Of a stretch of DNA of 64,000 nt, positions 8,236 through 16,874 are shown one piece after another (position 1 is the stretch's first letter; each line of letters begins with the position of its first letter). A model generated the notes under the pieces. It made no database searches and was not told the origin of the DNA. It saw only the letters and a program-made list of their open reading frames with translations. This DNA comes from Sphaerisporangium fuscum (GTDB lineage: Bacteria > Actinomycetota > Actinomycetes > Streptosporangiales > Streptosporangiaceae). The stretch lies in NCBI RefSeq assembly GCF_018531465.1, contig NZ_JAHDTF010000004.1:248001-312000 (forward strand), read 5' to 3'. Position numbers and translations under genes: made by a program.

Positions 8236-9318
8236 CTAGCTGATGCCCGCCTTGGCGCACGCGGCCGCGGCCTCGCCCTTGCAGATGTCGGCCGCCTTGT
8301 AGAAGCCGTCCTTCACGATGGTGTCCTTGACCTTGTCCTTGGTGACCGCGATGGGGTCGAGGAGGAAGGACGGGATGGCGGCGGTGCCGTTGTTCACCGT
8401 GGTCGGCGCCGCGGGCTTGTCGCCCTTGCTCACCGCGACGGCGAGTTCGGCCGACTTCTCCGCCTCGCTCCTGATGTCGAGGTAGATGGTCATGTACTGC
8501 TCTCCGGTGAGGATGCGCTGCACGGCGGCGAGCTCGGCGTCCTGCCCGGTGATCGGCAGGAGGGGGGCGTAGCCGGCGCGCTTCATCGCGGCGATCGCGC
8601 CGCTCGCCATGCCGTCGTTGGCCGACAGCACGCCGACGATGTTCTCGCGGCCGAGCGCGGTGACGGCCTGCTCCATCTCCTGCTGTGCCTTGTCGGGGCT
8701 CCAGTCGGGGGTGTCGAACTCCCGGCCGATCTTGACCTTGCCGTCGAGGACGTTGTGGGCGCCCTTCTTGTAGTCGGCGGAGCTGGGGTCGGTGGGCGAG
8801 CCGTTGAGCATCACGACCTGGCCCTTGGACGTGGTGCCCTTGGCGTTCAGCGCGTCCAGCAGCGCCTGGCCCTGCATCTCGCCGACCCGGACGTTGTTGA
8901 ACGAGACGAAGTAGTCGTAGCCGATGCCGGAGATCAGCCGGTCGTAGGCGATGACGGGGATCTTCTTCTGCTTGGCCTGGTTGACCAGCGGCGCCACGGC
9001 GGCGGCGTCCACCGCGTCGAGCACGAGCACGTCGGCGCCCTGGGTGAGGGCCGCCTCGATCTGCTGCTGTTGCTTGACGGCGTCCTGGTCGGCGTTGGAA
9101 TAGAGCAGTTTGCAGTCGGCGCACAGGGCCTTGAGCTTGGCCTCGAACAGCGGCCGGTCGAAGGCCTCGTACCGGGTGGTCTTGGTCTCGGGCAGCAGGA
9201 GGGCGATCGTCTTCCCGCCACCGCTGCTCTTCGTCGTGGTGCTCGTGCCGTTGGAGCCACCGCAACCGGTGGCCAGGACGGCTATGGCAAAGGGGATCGC
9301 GAACCATTTCGCCCGCAT
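8236..9318 (-). CDS. Xylose-type (XylF/ChvE-like) sugar-binding lipoprotein
   Basis: The 360-residue protein starts MRAKWFAIPF (ATG 9318, preceded by GAGAGG) with a lipoprotein signal ending ALATGC-like (VLATGC, lipid-modified Cys at about 20) and a Ser/Thr/Gly linker. The mature part is a type I periplasmic-binding fold: KTIALLLPETKTTRYEAFD, DVLVLDAVD, IPVIAYDRLI, and VSFNNVRVGEMQG, which resemble XylF/ChvE more than RbsB. It would capture a pentose or hexose outside the membrane. A longer open frame upstream (to 9447) is not needed. First gene of the four-gene operon. Confidence 0.9.
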   Translation of the reverse strand: MRAKWFAIPFAIAVLATGCGGSNGTSTTTKSSGGGKTIALLLPETKTTRYEAFDRPLFEAKLKALCADCKLLYSNADQDAVKQQQQIEAALTQGADVLVLDAVDAAAVAPLVNQAKQKKIPVIAYDRLISGIGYDYFVSFNNVRVGEMQGQALLDALNAKGTTSKGQVVMLNGSPTDPSSADYKKGAHNVLDGKVKIGREFDTPDWSPDKAQQEMEQAVTALGRENIVGVLSANDGMASGAIAAMKRAGYAPLLPITGQDAELAAVQRILTGEQYMTIYLDIRSEAEKSAELAVAVSKGDKPAAPTTVNNGTAAIPSFLLDPIAVTKDKVKDTIVKDGFYKAADICKGEAAAACAKAGIS

Positions 9319-9476
9319 GCTCGCCTCTCGGAGGTCGTGGAGGTACTTGGCAGCATGCTGAACCGGGGCGTCCCTATTTGGCAAGGTCTCTAACGAAGTT
9401 GCCCGCCGCCGCCCCGGGCCGCCGAGCGGAGCGAGGCAGGAAAGCACCGTGTACGGTGTGCCAATCTGGGGGTGTG

Positions 9477-10679
9477 GTGAGCATCGGCGGTACGGCCAGC
9501 ACGACAGCGGTGCTGCGCGTCATGAACGAGCGGGCGGTCTTCGCCGAGATCTTCCGGCTGGGGAAGGTCTCGCGGCCCGAGCTGGCCCAGGCGACGGGAC
9601 TGTCCAAACCGACCATTTCCATGGCCCTGGCCGACCTCGAACGCGCCCGTCTCGTGCGCCCGGTCGGCCTGCGCACCGGCAACGCCGGGCGTGCCGCGCT
9701 GCTGTACGAGATCCGTCCCCAGGCCGGCTGGGTGCTCGCCGTCGACGTGGGCCGGGAGTTCGTACGGCTGGCGCTCACCGACCTCGTCGGCGACATCGCC
9801 GCCCGCAGAGACGAGCACCGCCGGGGCGGCGAGACGCCCGACGAGCTGGTCGCGTGGCTCGGCGGGCTGGCCCGCGGGCTGGCCGAGGAGGCCGGGGTGA
9901 CGGTCGGCGACATCACCCTGACCGTCTACGGCACTCCCGGCATCCACGACAAGGAGACCAGCTCCCTGCAGCTCGCCCCCAACCTCCCCGGCTGGGAGCG
10001 GCCCGGGGCCGTCGAACTGCTGGCCGGCGTCGCCGCCGACGCGCCGTACTTCGTCGAGAACGACGTCGACCTCGCCGCCGTCGGCGAGGGCGCCTACGGC
10101 CTCGGCCAGGGCATCGACCACTTCGCCCTGGTGTGGATCGGCACGGGCATCGGCATGGGCGTGGTCATCGACGGCAAGCTGTACCGCGGCGCCCAGGGCG
10201 CGGCCGGCGAGATCTCCTACATGCCGGTGGGCGAGGGCGACCCGCTCGTCAATCGGGGCCGGGGCATGCTGGAGTCGGTGGCCTCCGCCGACGGCGTCGT
10301 CGCGCTCGCCGGCCGGCTCGGCATGCGCGGCGTGAGCAGCGCCAAGGAGGTCTTCGACGCCGCCCGCGACGGGGACGACGTGGCCGCCAAGGTCGTGGCC
10401 GCCGAGGCCGACCACATCGCCCACGCCCTCGCCGGCGTCATCGCCGTGCTCGACCCCGAGCTGGTCGTGCTGGGCGGCGGCATCGGCGTCCAGGCGGGCG
10501 ACCTGCTCATCGGGCCCGTCACCGAGTGCCTCCGCGACCTGGTCGCCCTGCGCGTGCCGATGATCAAGACCTCCACTCTCGGCAGCGACGCCGTGCTGCT
10601 CGGCGCGATGGCCGTGGGCCTCGCCACGGCCCGTGACCTGGTCTTCGAGCGCGCCGTCGCCCAGGCGCCGCCCGCGTGA
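9477..10679 (+). CDS. ROK-family transcriptional repressor (NagC/XylR type)
   Basis: The protein of about 400 residues has an N-terminal winged-helix (TTAVLRVMNERAVFAEIF, then SRPELAQATGLSKPTISMAL) and a C-terminal ROK sugar-binding domain (VLAVDVGREFVRLALTD; FVENDVDLAAVGE; IGTGIGMGVVIDG). It faces away from the sugar importer operon across 158 bp, and very likely represses it until the sugar binds. GTG 9477 is chosen for its GGGGG four bases upstream; GTG 9474 is equally possible. Like the kinase, it lacks the CxCGxxGC zinc motif after GEISY. No convincing operator palindrome was found in the gap. Confidence 0.85.
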   Translation: MSIGGTASTTAVLRVMNERAVFAEIFRLGKVSRPELAQATGLSKPTISMALADLERARLVRPVGLRTGNAGRAALLYEIRPQAGWVLAVDVGREFVRLALTDLVGDIAARRDEHRRGGETPDELVAWLGGLARGLAEEAGVTVGDITLTVYGTPGIHDKETSSLQLAPNLPGWERPGAVELLAGVAADAPYFVENDVDLAAVGEGAYGLGQGIDHFALVWIGTGIGMGVVIDGKLYRGAQGAAGEISYMPVGEGDPLVNRGRGMLESVASADGVVALAGRLGMRGVSSAKEVFDAARDGDDVAAKVVAAEADHIAHALAGVIAVLDPELVVLGGGIGVQAGDLLIGPVTECLRDLVALRVPMIKTSTLGSDAVLLGAMAVGLATARDLVFERAVAQAPPA

Positions 10680-10749
10680 CGCTCACAGATATGTCCCGAC
10701 TGGTGAGATGTCGTGTTCGAGCACCGAGACGGAACGGTAAGGTACGTGC

Positions 10750-11814
10750 ATGCGGGATTCTCACAACATCCGTCTCGCCGTCATCCCGGGAGACGGCATC
10801 GGCAGCGAAGTGGTCGCCGAGGGCCTGAAGGTCCTCGACGCGGTCGGCCTGAAGGTGGAGAGCACCACCTACGACCTCGGCGCGCGCCGCTACCACGCCA
10901 CCGGTGAGATCCTCGCCGACGAGACCCTCGCGGAGCTGCGCGGGTACGACGCGATCCTGCTCGGCGCCATCGGCGACCCCAGCGTGCCGCCCGGCGTGCT
11001 CGAGCGCGACCTGCTGCTCAAGCTCCGCTTCGAGCTCGACCACTACGTCAACCTGCGCCCGGTCAAGCTCTTCCCCGGCGTTGAGACCCCGCTGGCGAGC
11101 GCCCGCCCCGAGGACATCGACATGATCGTCGTCCGCGAGGGCACCGAGGGGCTGTACGCCGGCACCGGCGGCGCCATGCGCCGCGGCACCTCCCACGAGA
11201 TCGCCACCCAGGAGAGCCTCAACACGGCGTACGGCGTCGAGCGCGTCGTCCGCTACGCCTTCGACAAGGCCATGGCCCGCCCCCGCAAGAAGCTCACCCT
11301 GGTCCACAAGACCAACGTGCTCACCTATGCCGGCGACCTGTGGGCGCGCGTCGTCGAGCGCGTCTCCGCCGAGTACCCCGAGGTCACCACCGACTACTGC
11401 CACGTCGACGCGGCCTCGATGTTCTTCGTCACCCAGCCCCAGCGGTTCGACGTGGTCGTCACCGACAACCTCTTCGGTGACATCCTCACCGACCTCGGCG
11501 CGGCCGTCGCGGGCGGCATCGGCCTGGCCGCCAGCGGCAACATCAACCCCTCGCGTCCGGGGTCGTCGTCCTGGGCGCCCAGCATGTTCGAGCCCGTCCA
11601 CGGCAGCGCCCCCGACATCGCGGGCCAGGGCAAGGCCGACCCGACGGCCACGATCCTGTCGGTCGCCATGCTGCTCGACCACCTCGGCCTCACGAGTGAG
11701 GCGGCCCGCGTCGAGCAGGCCGTCGCCGACGACCTCGTCGAGCGCCAGACCGCCTGGGCGGCTCGCACCACCCTCGAAGCCGGCGACGACATCGCCGCTC
11801 GAGTAGCCGGCTGA
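10750..11814 (+). CDS. leuB: 3-isopropylmalate dehydrogenase
   Basis: LeuB oxidises and decarboxylates 3-isopropylmalate with NAD+ to 2-oxoisocaproate, the last dedicated step before transamination to leucine. The 354-residue product has [11 protein letters not shown] at the N-terminus, [32 protein letters not shown], and the metal/substrate motif [15 protein letters not shown] near residue 238, followed by [14 protein letters not shown]. This is the compact actinobacterial type. AAGG lies 10 bases before the ATG. It is followed by a terminator, so it is transcribed separately from ilvE. Confidence 0.96.
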   Translation: MRDSHNIRLAVIPGDGIGSEVVAEGLKVLDAVGLKVESTTYDLGARRYHATGEILADETLAELRGYDAILLGAIGDPSVPPGVLERDLLLKLRFELDHYVNLRPVKLFPGVETPLASARPEDIDMIVVREGTEGLYAGTGGAMRRGTSHEIATQESLNTAYGVERVVRYAFDKAMARPRKKLTLVHKTNVLTYAGDLWARVVERVSAEYPEVTTDYCHVDAASMFFVTQPQRFDVVVTDNLFGDILTDLGAAVAGGIGLAASGNINPSRPGSSSWAPSMFEPVHGSAPDIAGQGKADPTATILSVAMLLDHLGLTSEAARVEQAVADDLVERQTAWAARTTLEAGDDIAARVAG

Positions 11815-11835
11815 GGGGCTGCCCGACGCCGACCG

Positions 11836-11876
11836 ACGCGCATGGTGGCCCCGCTGCGGGCCGCCGTGCGCGTTTT
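11836..11876 (+). terminator. leuB intrinsic terminator
   Basis: A 16-bp stem (11836-11851 with 11858-11873, two G-U pairs, loop CGCTGC) followed by TTTT is a textbook Rho-independent terminator 22 bp after the leuB stop. Confidence 0.85.
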
Positions 11877-12037
11877 CGCGTATTCCAGGCCCGGGACGGG
11901 GCACACAGGCGGGGACGGCCGCGGGGGCACCACGACGCCACACTCCCGTATGTCCAGTTGATGCAGTAGTTTCCCGTTACCCGGTCCGTCGCAGAATGGA
12001 TGCAGGCGCGACCACAGAGAAGAGAAGGATCTTCGAC

Positions 12038-13135
12038 ATGACCACCGCTCAGCAGCTCAGCTTCGACGTGCAGCATTCCGACGCCGCTCGTACTCCGGCC
12101 GAGCGCGAGCGGGTGCTGGCGGCCCCCGGCTTCGGGCAGACGTTCACCGATCACATGATCTCGATCGACTACACCGAGGGACGTGGCTGGCACGACGCCC
12201 GCCTCATGCCGTACGGACCGCTCACGCTCGACCCCGCGACGTCGGTCTTCCACTACGCGCAGGAGCTGTTCGAAGGGCTCAAGGCCTACCGGCAGGCGGG
12301 CGGCACCATCGCCACCTTCCGGCCGTACGCCAACGCGGCGCGCTTCAACCAGTCCGCACGGCGCATGGCCATGCCCGAGCTGCCGGAGGACGCCTTCGTC
12401 GAGTCGCTGGAGCTCCTCGTCCAGACCGACCGCGACTGGGTGCCCACGACCGAGGGGCACAGCCTCTACCTGCGGCCCTTCATGATCGCCACGCAGCCCG
12501 CGCTCGGGGTCAACTACCCCTCGAAGACCTTCAAGTACATGGTCATCGCCTCGCCCGCCGCGGCGTACTTCAGCGGCGGCGTCAAGCCGGTGTCGGTCTG
12601 GCTGTCCCAGGAGTACACCCGGGCCGCGCCCGGCGGCACGGGCTTCGCCAAGTGCGGCGGCAACTACGCCGCGGCCTTCGTCGCCCAGCGGCAGGCCGTC
12701 GAGCAGGGCTGTGACCAGGTGGTCTGGCTCGACGCGTTCGAGCACCGCTACGTCGAGGAGATGGGCGGCATGAACCTCTTCTTCGTCTTCGGCGACCGCC
12801 TCGTCACCCCCGACCTCACCGGCACGCTCCTGCCCGGCGTCACCCGCGACTCGATCCTCACGATGGCCGCCGACCTCGGCCTCACCGCCGAGGAGCGCAA
12901 GATCTCCACCGACGAGTGGCGCGAGGGCTGCGAGTCCGGCGAGCTCACCGAGGTCTTCGCCTGCGGCACCGCCGCCGTCATCACCCCCGTGGGCTCGGTC
13001 AAGGGCGCCGAGGGCGGCTGGACCGTCGGCGACGGCACCCCCGGCAAGCTCACCCTCCAGCTGCGCGAGGAGCTCACCGGCATCCAGTACGGCACCCGCC
13101 CCGACCCCCACAACTGGGTCCACAAGATCTGCTGA
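12038..13135 (+). CDS. ilvE: Branched-chain amino acid aminotransferase
   Basis: IlvE moves the amino group from glutamate to the 2-oxo acids of Leu, Ile and Val, using PLP. The 365-residue length is that of the class IV (BCAT type II) enzymes. [24 protein letters not shown], and the PLP lysine K205 in [11 protein letters not shown] are seen, then [13 protein letters not shown] and [15 protein letters not shown], which bind the cofactor phosphate. ATG 12038 follows AGAAGG at a good distance; an upstream in-frame ATG at 11996 is not needed. It would close both the leuB and cimA pathways nearby. Confidence 0.96.
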   Translation: MTTAQQLSFDVQHSDAARTPAERERVLAAPGFGQTFTDHMISIDYTEGRGWHDARLMPYGPLTLDPATSVFHYAQELFEGLKAYRQAGGTIATFRPYANAARFNQSARRMAMPELPEDAFVESLELLVQTDRDWVPTTEGHSLYLRPFMIATQPALGVNYPSKTFKYMVIASPAAAYFSGGVKPVSVWLSQEYTRAAPGGTGFAKCGGNYAAAFVAQRQAVEQGCDQVVWLDAFEHRYVEEMGGMNLFFVFGDRLVTPDLTGTLLPGVTRDSILTMAADLGLTAEERKISTDEWREGCESGELTEVFACGTAAVITPVGSVKGAEGGWTVGDGTPGKLTLQLREELTGIQYGTRPDPHNWVHKIC

Positions 13136-13145
13136 ACCCCGCACC

Positions 13146-13179
13146 GGACGCGGAGCCCTCACCGGAGGGCTCCGCGTCC
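13146..13179 (+). terminator. ilvE terminator
   Basis: A perfect 15-bp stem, GGACGCGGAGCCCTC at 13146-13160 and its complement at 13165-13179, with loop ACCG, lies 10 bp after the ilvE stop. Confidence 0.8.
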
Positions 13180-13253
13180 TCGGCTTCCCGGTGCCGACGG
13201 TGTGGTTCCACGGCTCGGGGAGCGGCGAAGAGTCACGGCCCGCCTGGAAATCG

Positions 13254-13913
13254 TCAATGCTTGCGGATGAAGGTGAGGCCGTCGGCGATGGGCAGGAGGG
13301 TGCTCGTCACGCGCGGGTCGCCGTACACCAGGTCGTTGAACTCGCGCATGGCGGCGGCGTCGCCGTCGGTGTAGTCGGCCACCGTGCCGCGGCGCAGCGT
13401 GTTGTCCACGAGGATGACGCCGCCGGGGGCCAGGCGTGACATGACCGCCTCGTAGTACACCGGGTAGCCCGGCTTGTCGGCGTCGATGAACGCCAGGTCG
13501 ATCTCGGGCCGCAGGGGGAACTCCCGCAGGGTCTCGGCCGCGGGGCCGAGCCGCAGTTCGACGCGGTCGGCGACGCGGGCCTTCTCCCAGTACTTGCGGG
13601 CGATGGACGTCCACTCGTCGCTGACGTCGAAGCAGGTCAGCCTGCCGTCCTCGGGCAGGCCCCGGGCGATGCAGATCGAGGAGTACCCGGTGAACGTGCC
13701 GACCTCCACGGCGTTCCGGGCCCCGCAGATCTGGGTGATCATGGTCAGGAAGGTGCCCTGCTCGGGGGAGATCTGCATGCCCGAATCGTCGCCGGTCGCG
13801 GTCAGCGTCTCCTCGGCCAGTTCCTTCAGGACCTGGTCCGGCGGAGTGGTGTGGCCGACCAGGTACTCGGCGACGGCAGGGGTGATGAACGAGAAAGCCT
13901 TCATGGGCGCCAT
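13254..13913 (-). CDS. SAM-dependent O-methyltransferase, family 3 (caffeoyl-CoA OMT-like)
   Basis: The 219-residue protein has the family 3 O-methyltransferase layout: ISPEQGTFLTMITQICGARNAVEVGTF-like core, motif I VEVGTFTGYSS, metal/substrate region IDLAFIDADKPGY, and LAPGGVILVDNTL, with a Phe-Ile-Arg C-terminal strand. Such cytosolic enzymes methylate a catechol-type hydroxyl with Mg2+. ATG at 13913 is used; a second ATG at 13904 is possible. It is convergent with ilvE and divergent from cimA; no evidence ties it to amino acid metabolism. Confidence 0.88.
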   Translation of the reverse strand: MAPMKAFSFITPAVAEYLVGHTTPPDQVLKELAEETLTATGDDSGMQISPEQGTFLTMITQICGARNAVEVGTFTGYSSICIARGLPEDGRLTCFDVSDEWTSIARKYWEKARVADRVELRLGPAAETLREFPLRPEIDLAFIDADKPGYPVYYEAVMSRLAPGGVILVDNTLRRGTVADYTDGDAAAMREFNDLVYGDPRVTSTLLPIADGLTFIRKH

Positions 13914-13992
13914 TCTCACCGCTGCCGGGGCGGCGCACCGCCAGGCCGGGCGGGTGGCGGGCCAGGTGTCGTCCCGGATCGTGAGATCAATG

Positions 13993-14021
13993 TGCCACAT
14001 GGTGGCGAGATGTGGCAGACT
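13993..14021 (+). promoter_or_regulatory. Candidate cimA leader promoter/operator
   Basis: TGCCACA (13993-13999) and TGTGGCA (14011-14017) form a perfect 7-bp inverted repeat with 11 bp between the arms, overlapping the place where a promoter for the leader peptide must lie; CAGACT (14016-14021) is a -10-like hexamer 10 bp before the leader ATG. This would give an almost leaderless transcript. The -35 is weak. Confidence 0.35.
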
Positions 14022-14031
14022 GCCATGCACC

Positions 14032-14073
14032 ATGTTCTACGGTCTGCTCATTATCAGCAGGCGCGCCGGCTGA
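14032..14073 (+). CDS. cimA leader peptide, 13 aa with Leu-Leu-Ile-Ile
   Basis: ATG at 14032 opens a 13-codon frame encoding MFYGLLIISRRAG, ending at TGA 14071-14073. The run CTG CTC ATT ATC reads Leu-Leu-Ile-Ile, the end products of the pathways in which leuB, ilvE and cimA act. It is followed within 25 bp by a stem-loop and a T-rich terminator, then cimA 130 bp downstream. This is the layout of ribosome-mediated attenuators. No Shine-Dalgarno is obvious, so it may be translated from a leaderless mRNA. Confidence 0.7.
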   Translation: MFYGLLIISRRAG

Positions 14074-14125
14074 AAAAGGGACACCGCCGGCGCGCAGACC
14101 TCTCACGTCCGTGAGGGGTCTTTTT
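14041..14125 (+). promoter_or_regulatory. cimA attenuator region
   Basis: Three pairings are visible. GCGCGCCGGC (14061-14070, end of the leader frame) is fully complementary to GCCGGCGCGC (14086-14095). The terminator uses 14096-14121. GGTCTGC (14041-14047, over the Gly-Leu codons) is fully complementary to GCAGACC (14094-14100), which would break both other stems. So at least two mutually exclusive folds exist. Which fold forms when a ribosome stalls at the Leu/Ile codons is inference and would need folding with a ribosome footprint. Confidence 0.65.
14096..14125 (+). terminator. Intrinsic terminator in the cimA leader
   Basis: AGACCTCTCAC (14096-14106) pairs with GTGAGGGGTCT (14111-14121) with one G-U pair and loop GTCC, followed by TTTTT (14121-14125). 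It lies between the leader peptide and cimA, with no other gene to terminate on this strand. Confidence 0.8.
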
Positions 14126-14200
14126 GTTTGGGCCGGGTTCGGGCCCGAGGGCGGAAACCGCGCGAGGCGAACCACACACATCCTCGAAGGAGACGAAACC

Positions 14201-15775
14201 ATGGCCGACGACCGGTTCCACGTGTACGACACGACGCTGCGCGACGGCGCCCAACAGGAGGGCCTGTCCCTCACTGTCGCCGACAAGCTCGCCATCGCGC
14301 GCCACCTGGACGACCTGGGCGTCGGCTTCATCGAAGGGGGCTGGCCGGGCGCCAACCCCAAGGACACAGAGTTCTTCAGGCGGGCCCGGACCGAGCTCGA
14401 CCTGAAGCACGCGCAGCTCGCCGCGTTCGGCGCGACCCGCCGGGCCGGTGTGAAGGCAGCCGACGACCCTCTGGTGGCCGCACTGCGCGAATCCGGCGCG
14501 CCGGTCGTGACCCTTGTCGCCAAGAGTCACGACCGGCACGTGGAGCTGGCCCTCCGTACGACTCTCCAGGAGAACCTCGCGATGATCCGCGACACGGTTT
14601 CTCACCTTCGTGCGGAGGGACAGCGAGTCTTCCTCGACGCCGAGCACTTCTTCGACGGTTACAAGTCCAACCCAGCGTACGCGCTGGAGGTGCTGCGCAC
14701 GGCCGCCGAGGCCGGGGCGTCGGTGATCGCCCTGTGCGACACCAACGGCGGCATGCTGCCCGACGAGCTGGCCGAGGTGGTGCACGAGGCCGTCGGCACC
14801 GGCGCCCGCATCGGCATCCACTGCCACGACGACACCGGCTGCGCCGTCGCCAACTCCCTGGCCGCCGTGAAGGCGGGCGCCACCCACGTGCAGGGATGCG
14901 CCAACGGGTACGGCGAGCGCTCCGGCAACGCCAACCTCTTCACGGTCGTGGCGAACCTCCAGCTCAAGAGGGGCTTCGACCTGGTGCCGTCCCAGTCGCT
15001 GGCCGACATGACCCGTATCGCCCACGCCATCACCGAGGTCACCAACGTCACGCCGAACTCCCACCAGCCGTACGTCGGGGTGTCGGCGTTCGCCCACAAG
15101 GCCGGCCTGCACGCCAGCGCGATCAAGGTCGACCCGAACCTCTACCAGCACATCGACCCCGCCCAGGTGGGCAACGACATGCGCATGCTCGTCTCCGACA
15201 TGGCGGGCCGGGCCTCGGTCGAGCTGAAGGGCAAGGCGCTGGGGTACGACCTGACGCCCGAGCAGTCCCGCCACCTGGTCGAGCGGGTCAAGGACCTGGA
15301 GTCCCGCGGGCACACCTTCGAGGCCGCCGACGCCTCCTTCGAGCTGCTGCTGCGCGACACCGTGGCGGGGGAGCGCCGCCGCTACTTCTTGGTGGAGTCC
15401 TGGCGCGTGATCGTCGAGCGCAGGCCGGGTGGCGACGTCGTCAGCGAGGCCACGGTCAAGCTGCACGCCAAGGGTGAGCGCATCGTCGCCACCGGCGAGG
15501 GCAACGGCCCGGTCAACGCCCTCGACCGCGCCGTACGGCTCGCCCTGGAGCGGCTGTACCCCGAGCTCGCCGAGGTGGAGCTGATCGACTTCAAGGTCCG
15601 CATCCTCGAGGGCACCCACGGCACCGACGCCGTCACCCGCGTGCTGATCACCTCCAGCGACGCGACCGGCGAGTGGGCCACGGTGGGTGTCGACGAGAAC
15701 ATCATCGAGGCCTCCTGGCAGGCCCTCGAGCAGGCGGTCACCTACAGTCTCCTGCGGGCCGGCCACAGCGCCTGA
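14201..15775 (+). CDS. cimA: Citramalate synthase
   Basis: CimA joins acetyl-CoA and pyruvate to (R)-citramalate, giving a threonine-independent route to 2-oxobutyrate and isoleucine. The 524-residue length and the N-terminus VYDTTLRDGAQQEGLSL mark the CimA branch of the DRE-TIM family (LeuA differs). HCHDDTGCAVAN near residue 206 gives the divalent metal ligands; GCANGYGERSGNANL is the subfamily-specific motif; a C-terminal LeuA-type dimer/allosteric domain (residues about 385-520) probably senses isoleucine. ATG 14201 follows GAAGGAG. LeuB and LeuCD encoded nearby can carry citramalate through the next steps. Confidence 0.92.
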   Translation: MADDRFHVYDTTLRDGAQQEGLSLTVADKLAIARHLDDLGVGFIEGGWPGANPKDTEFFRRARTELDLKHAQLAAFGATRRAGVKAADDPLVAALRESGAPVVTLVAKSHDRHVELALRTTLQENLAMIRDTVSHLRAEGQRVFLDAEHFFDGYKSNPAYALEVLRTAAEAGASVIALCDTNGGMLPDELAEVVHEAVGTGARIGIHCHDDTGCAVANSLAAVKAGATHVQGCANGYGERSGNANLFTVVANLQLKRGFDLVPSQSLADMTRIAHAITEVTNVTPNSHQPYVGVSAFAHKAGLHASAIKVDPNLYQHIDPAQVGNDMRMLVSDMAGRASVELKGKALGYDLTPEQSRHLVERVKDLESRGHTFEAADASFELLLRDTVAGERRRYFLVESWRVIVERRPGGDVVSEATVKLHAKGERIVATGEGNGPVNALDRAVRLALERLYPELAEVELIDFKVRILEGTHGTDAVTRVLITSSDATGEWATVGVDENIIEASWQALEQAVTYSLLRAGHSA

Positions 15776-15779
15776 GCGG

Positions 15780-16187
15780 TCAGGCGCCGGGTTTGATCTC
15801 CGTGCCCTGGGCGGAGACCAGACGCCAGCTTCCATTCGAGCACGGCGCGAACACGTGCGTGTAGCGGCTCCCGGCGGCGAAGGCCTCGCCGTCGGGACCG
15901 GTGAAGTTCATGGCGGTCCGTCCGACGACGATCCCGACCTCGCCGAAGAGCCGCACGACGGCCTCGTCCGGGAACGACTCCACCTCGGGGAAGCTGAGGT
16001 CGCCGGAGGCCACCAGGCCGAGCAGGTCGGCCTTGCCGGCGACGGCGCCGTCGCCGACGGCGACCAGGACGAAGTCGTCGGCCAGCAGGTCGCCGAGCGC
16101 GGCGGCGTCACCGGCGACCAGGGCGTCGAAGAAGCGGCGGTCGTGGTCGAGCAGTGTCGCGCGGACGTCCGCGGTGGCGGTGGTCAT
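15780..16187 (-). CDS. SnoaL-like / DUF4440 protein
   Basis: The 135-residue cytosolic protein (ATG 16187 after GGGGAC) has the NTF2-like alpha+beta cone fold seen in SnoaL/DUF4440 proteins: a first helix LLDHDRRFFDALVAGDAAAL, then LADDFVLVAVGDG, and the terminal strands SRYTHVFAPCSNGSWRLVSAQG. Members include small isomerases and binding proteins; no catalytic pair can be assigned. Its stop is 4 bp from the cimA stop on the other strand, so transcription of the two converges. Confidence 0.75.
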   Translation of the reverse strand: MTTATADVRATLLDHDRRFFDALVAGDAAALGDLLADDFVLVAVGDGAVAGKADLLGLVASGDLSFPEVESFPDEAVVRLFGEVGIVVGRTAMNFTGPDGEAFAAGSRYTHVFAPCSNGSWRLVSAQGTEIKPGA

Positions 16188-16307
16188 GGGGTCCCCCGTT
16201 ACGAGATCCGACAGGTCGGGGACGAGGCTAAACCTTGACGTCGGCGGCAATGTCAACACATGGCGGCCGGCGGTGCCGCGGATCCTGGGCGCCCAGGCGG
16301 GTCGCTT

Positions 16308-16874
16308 CTACCCTCGGGGGAACTCCGAGCAGCGGAACGAATCAGTCCGTATAGGGACCTTCTGCTCGATGACGACGGTGACGGCGTCGGGGTCGATGTT
16401 CTCGCGGGCGGCGAGGGCGCCCGCGGCCGTGCAGGTCAGCTGGCCCATCCACAGCACGGGACGGCCCCCGGGGGCCTCGCTGGGGACCGCGACCGAGCTG
16501 GGCATCGGTACGGGTGTCGCCCGAGTCACCGGCCTCGCCGCGGAGAGCGTGATGCGGACGTGGGCCTGACCGGAGGTGACCTTCAGCTGTCCCTGTTCCT
16601 CGGGCTCGAGGTCGTTGCGGAGCCCCCGCGCGCGCTCGGCGGCGCTCGGCCCGTCCATCAGCAGGTCGAGCGTCTCCTTCAGTGAGGGCCACGGGATGGG
16701 ACGGGTCACGGCGCGCAGCCGCGAGCCCGACACGAAGTAGAGCCGGGTGCTCGGGCGGAATCCCTCAGCGGGCGCGCCGCCGTCGAGGACGCCGGTCGGC
16801 GAGATGCCGCACCCGGCCGCCACCAGCGCCGCCGCGACGGCCAGCAGGGCGGCGGCCATCCGATGAACGGTCAT
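16308..16874 (-). CDS. Lipoprotein of the AfsQ-like two-component operon
   Basis: The 188-residue protein has a lipoprotein signal with lipobox VAAGC (Cys22). The mature part (RLYFVSGSRLRAVTRPIP, TLDLLMDGPSAAERARGL, then an RITL strand) looks like a single GerMN-type domain, common in actinobacterial envelope lipoproteins. Its ATG overlaps the kinase stop by four bases (ATGA), so it is the third gene of the operon. I recall a lipoprotein gene next to afsQ2 in Streptomyces; here it may modulate the kinase as CseA does for CseC. That role is inference. Confidence 0.75.
   Translation of the reverse strand: MTVHRMAAALLAVAAALVAAGCGISPTGVLDGGAPAEGFRPSTRLYFVSGSRLRAVTRPIPWPSLKETLDLLMDGPSAAERARGLRNDLEPEEQGQLKVTSGQAHVRITLSAARPVTRATPVPMPSSVAVPSEAPGGRPVLWMGQLTCTAAGALAARENIDPDAVTVVIEQKVPIRTDSFRCSEFPRG

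Noticed and set aside
6314..9307. A single leftward frame that seems to fuse binding protein, ATPase and permease
   Set aside because: The first two thirds are the wrong frame of the binding-protein and ATPase genes; only the last part, from ATG 7519, is the real permease.
11941..12037. A second attenuator before ilvE
   Set aside because: No leader frame with Leu/Ile/Val codons followed by a terminator was seen; the preceding stem belongs to leuB.
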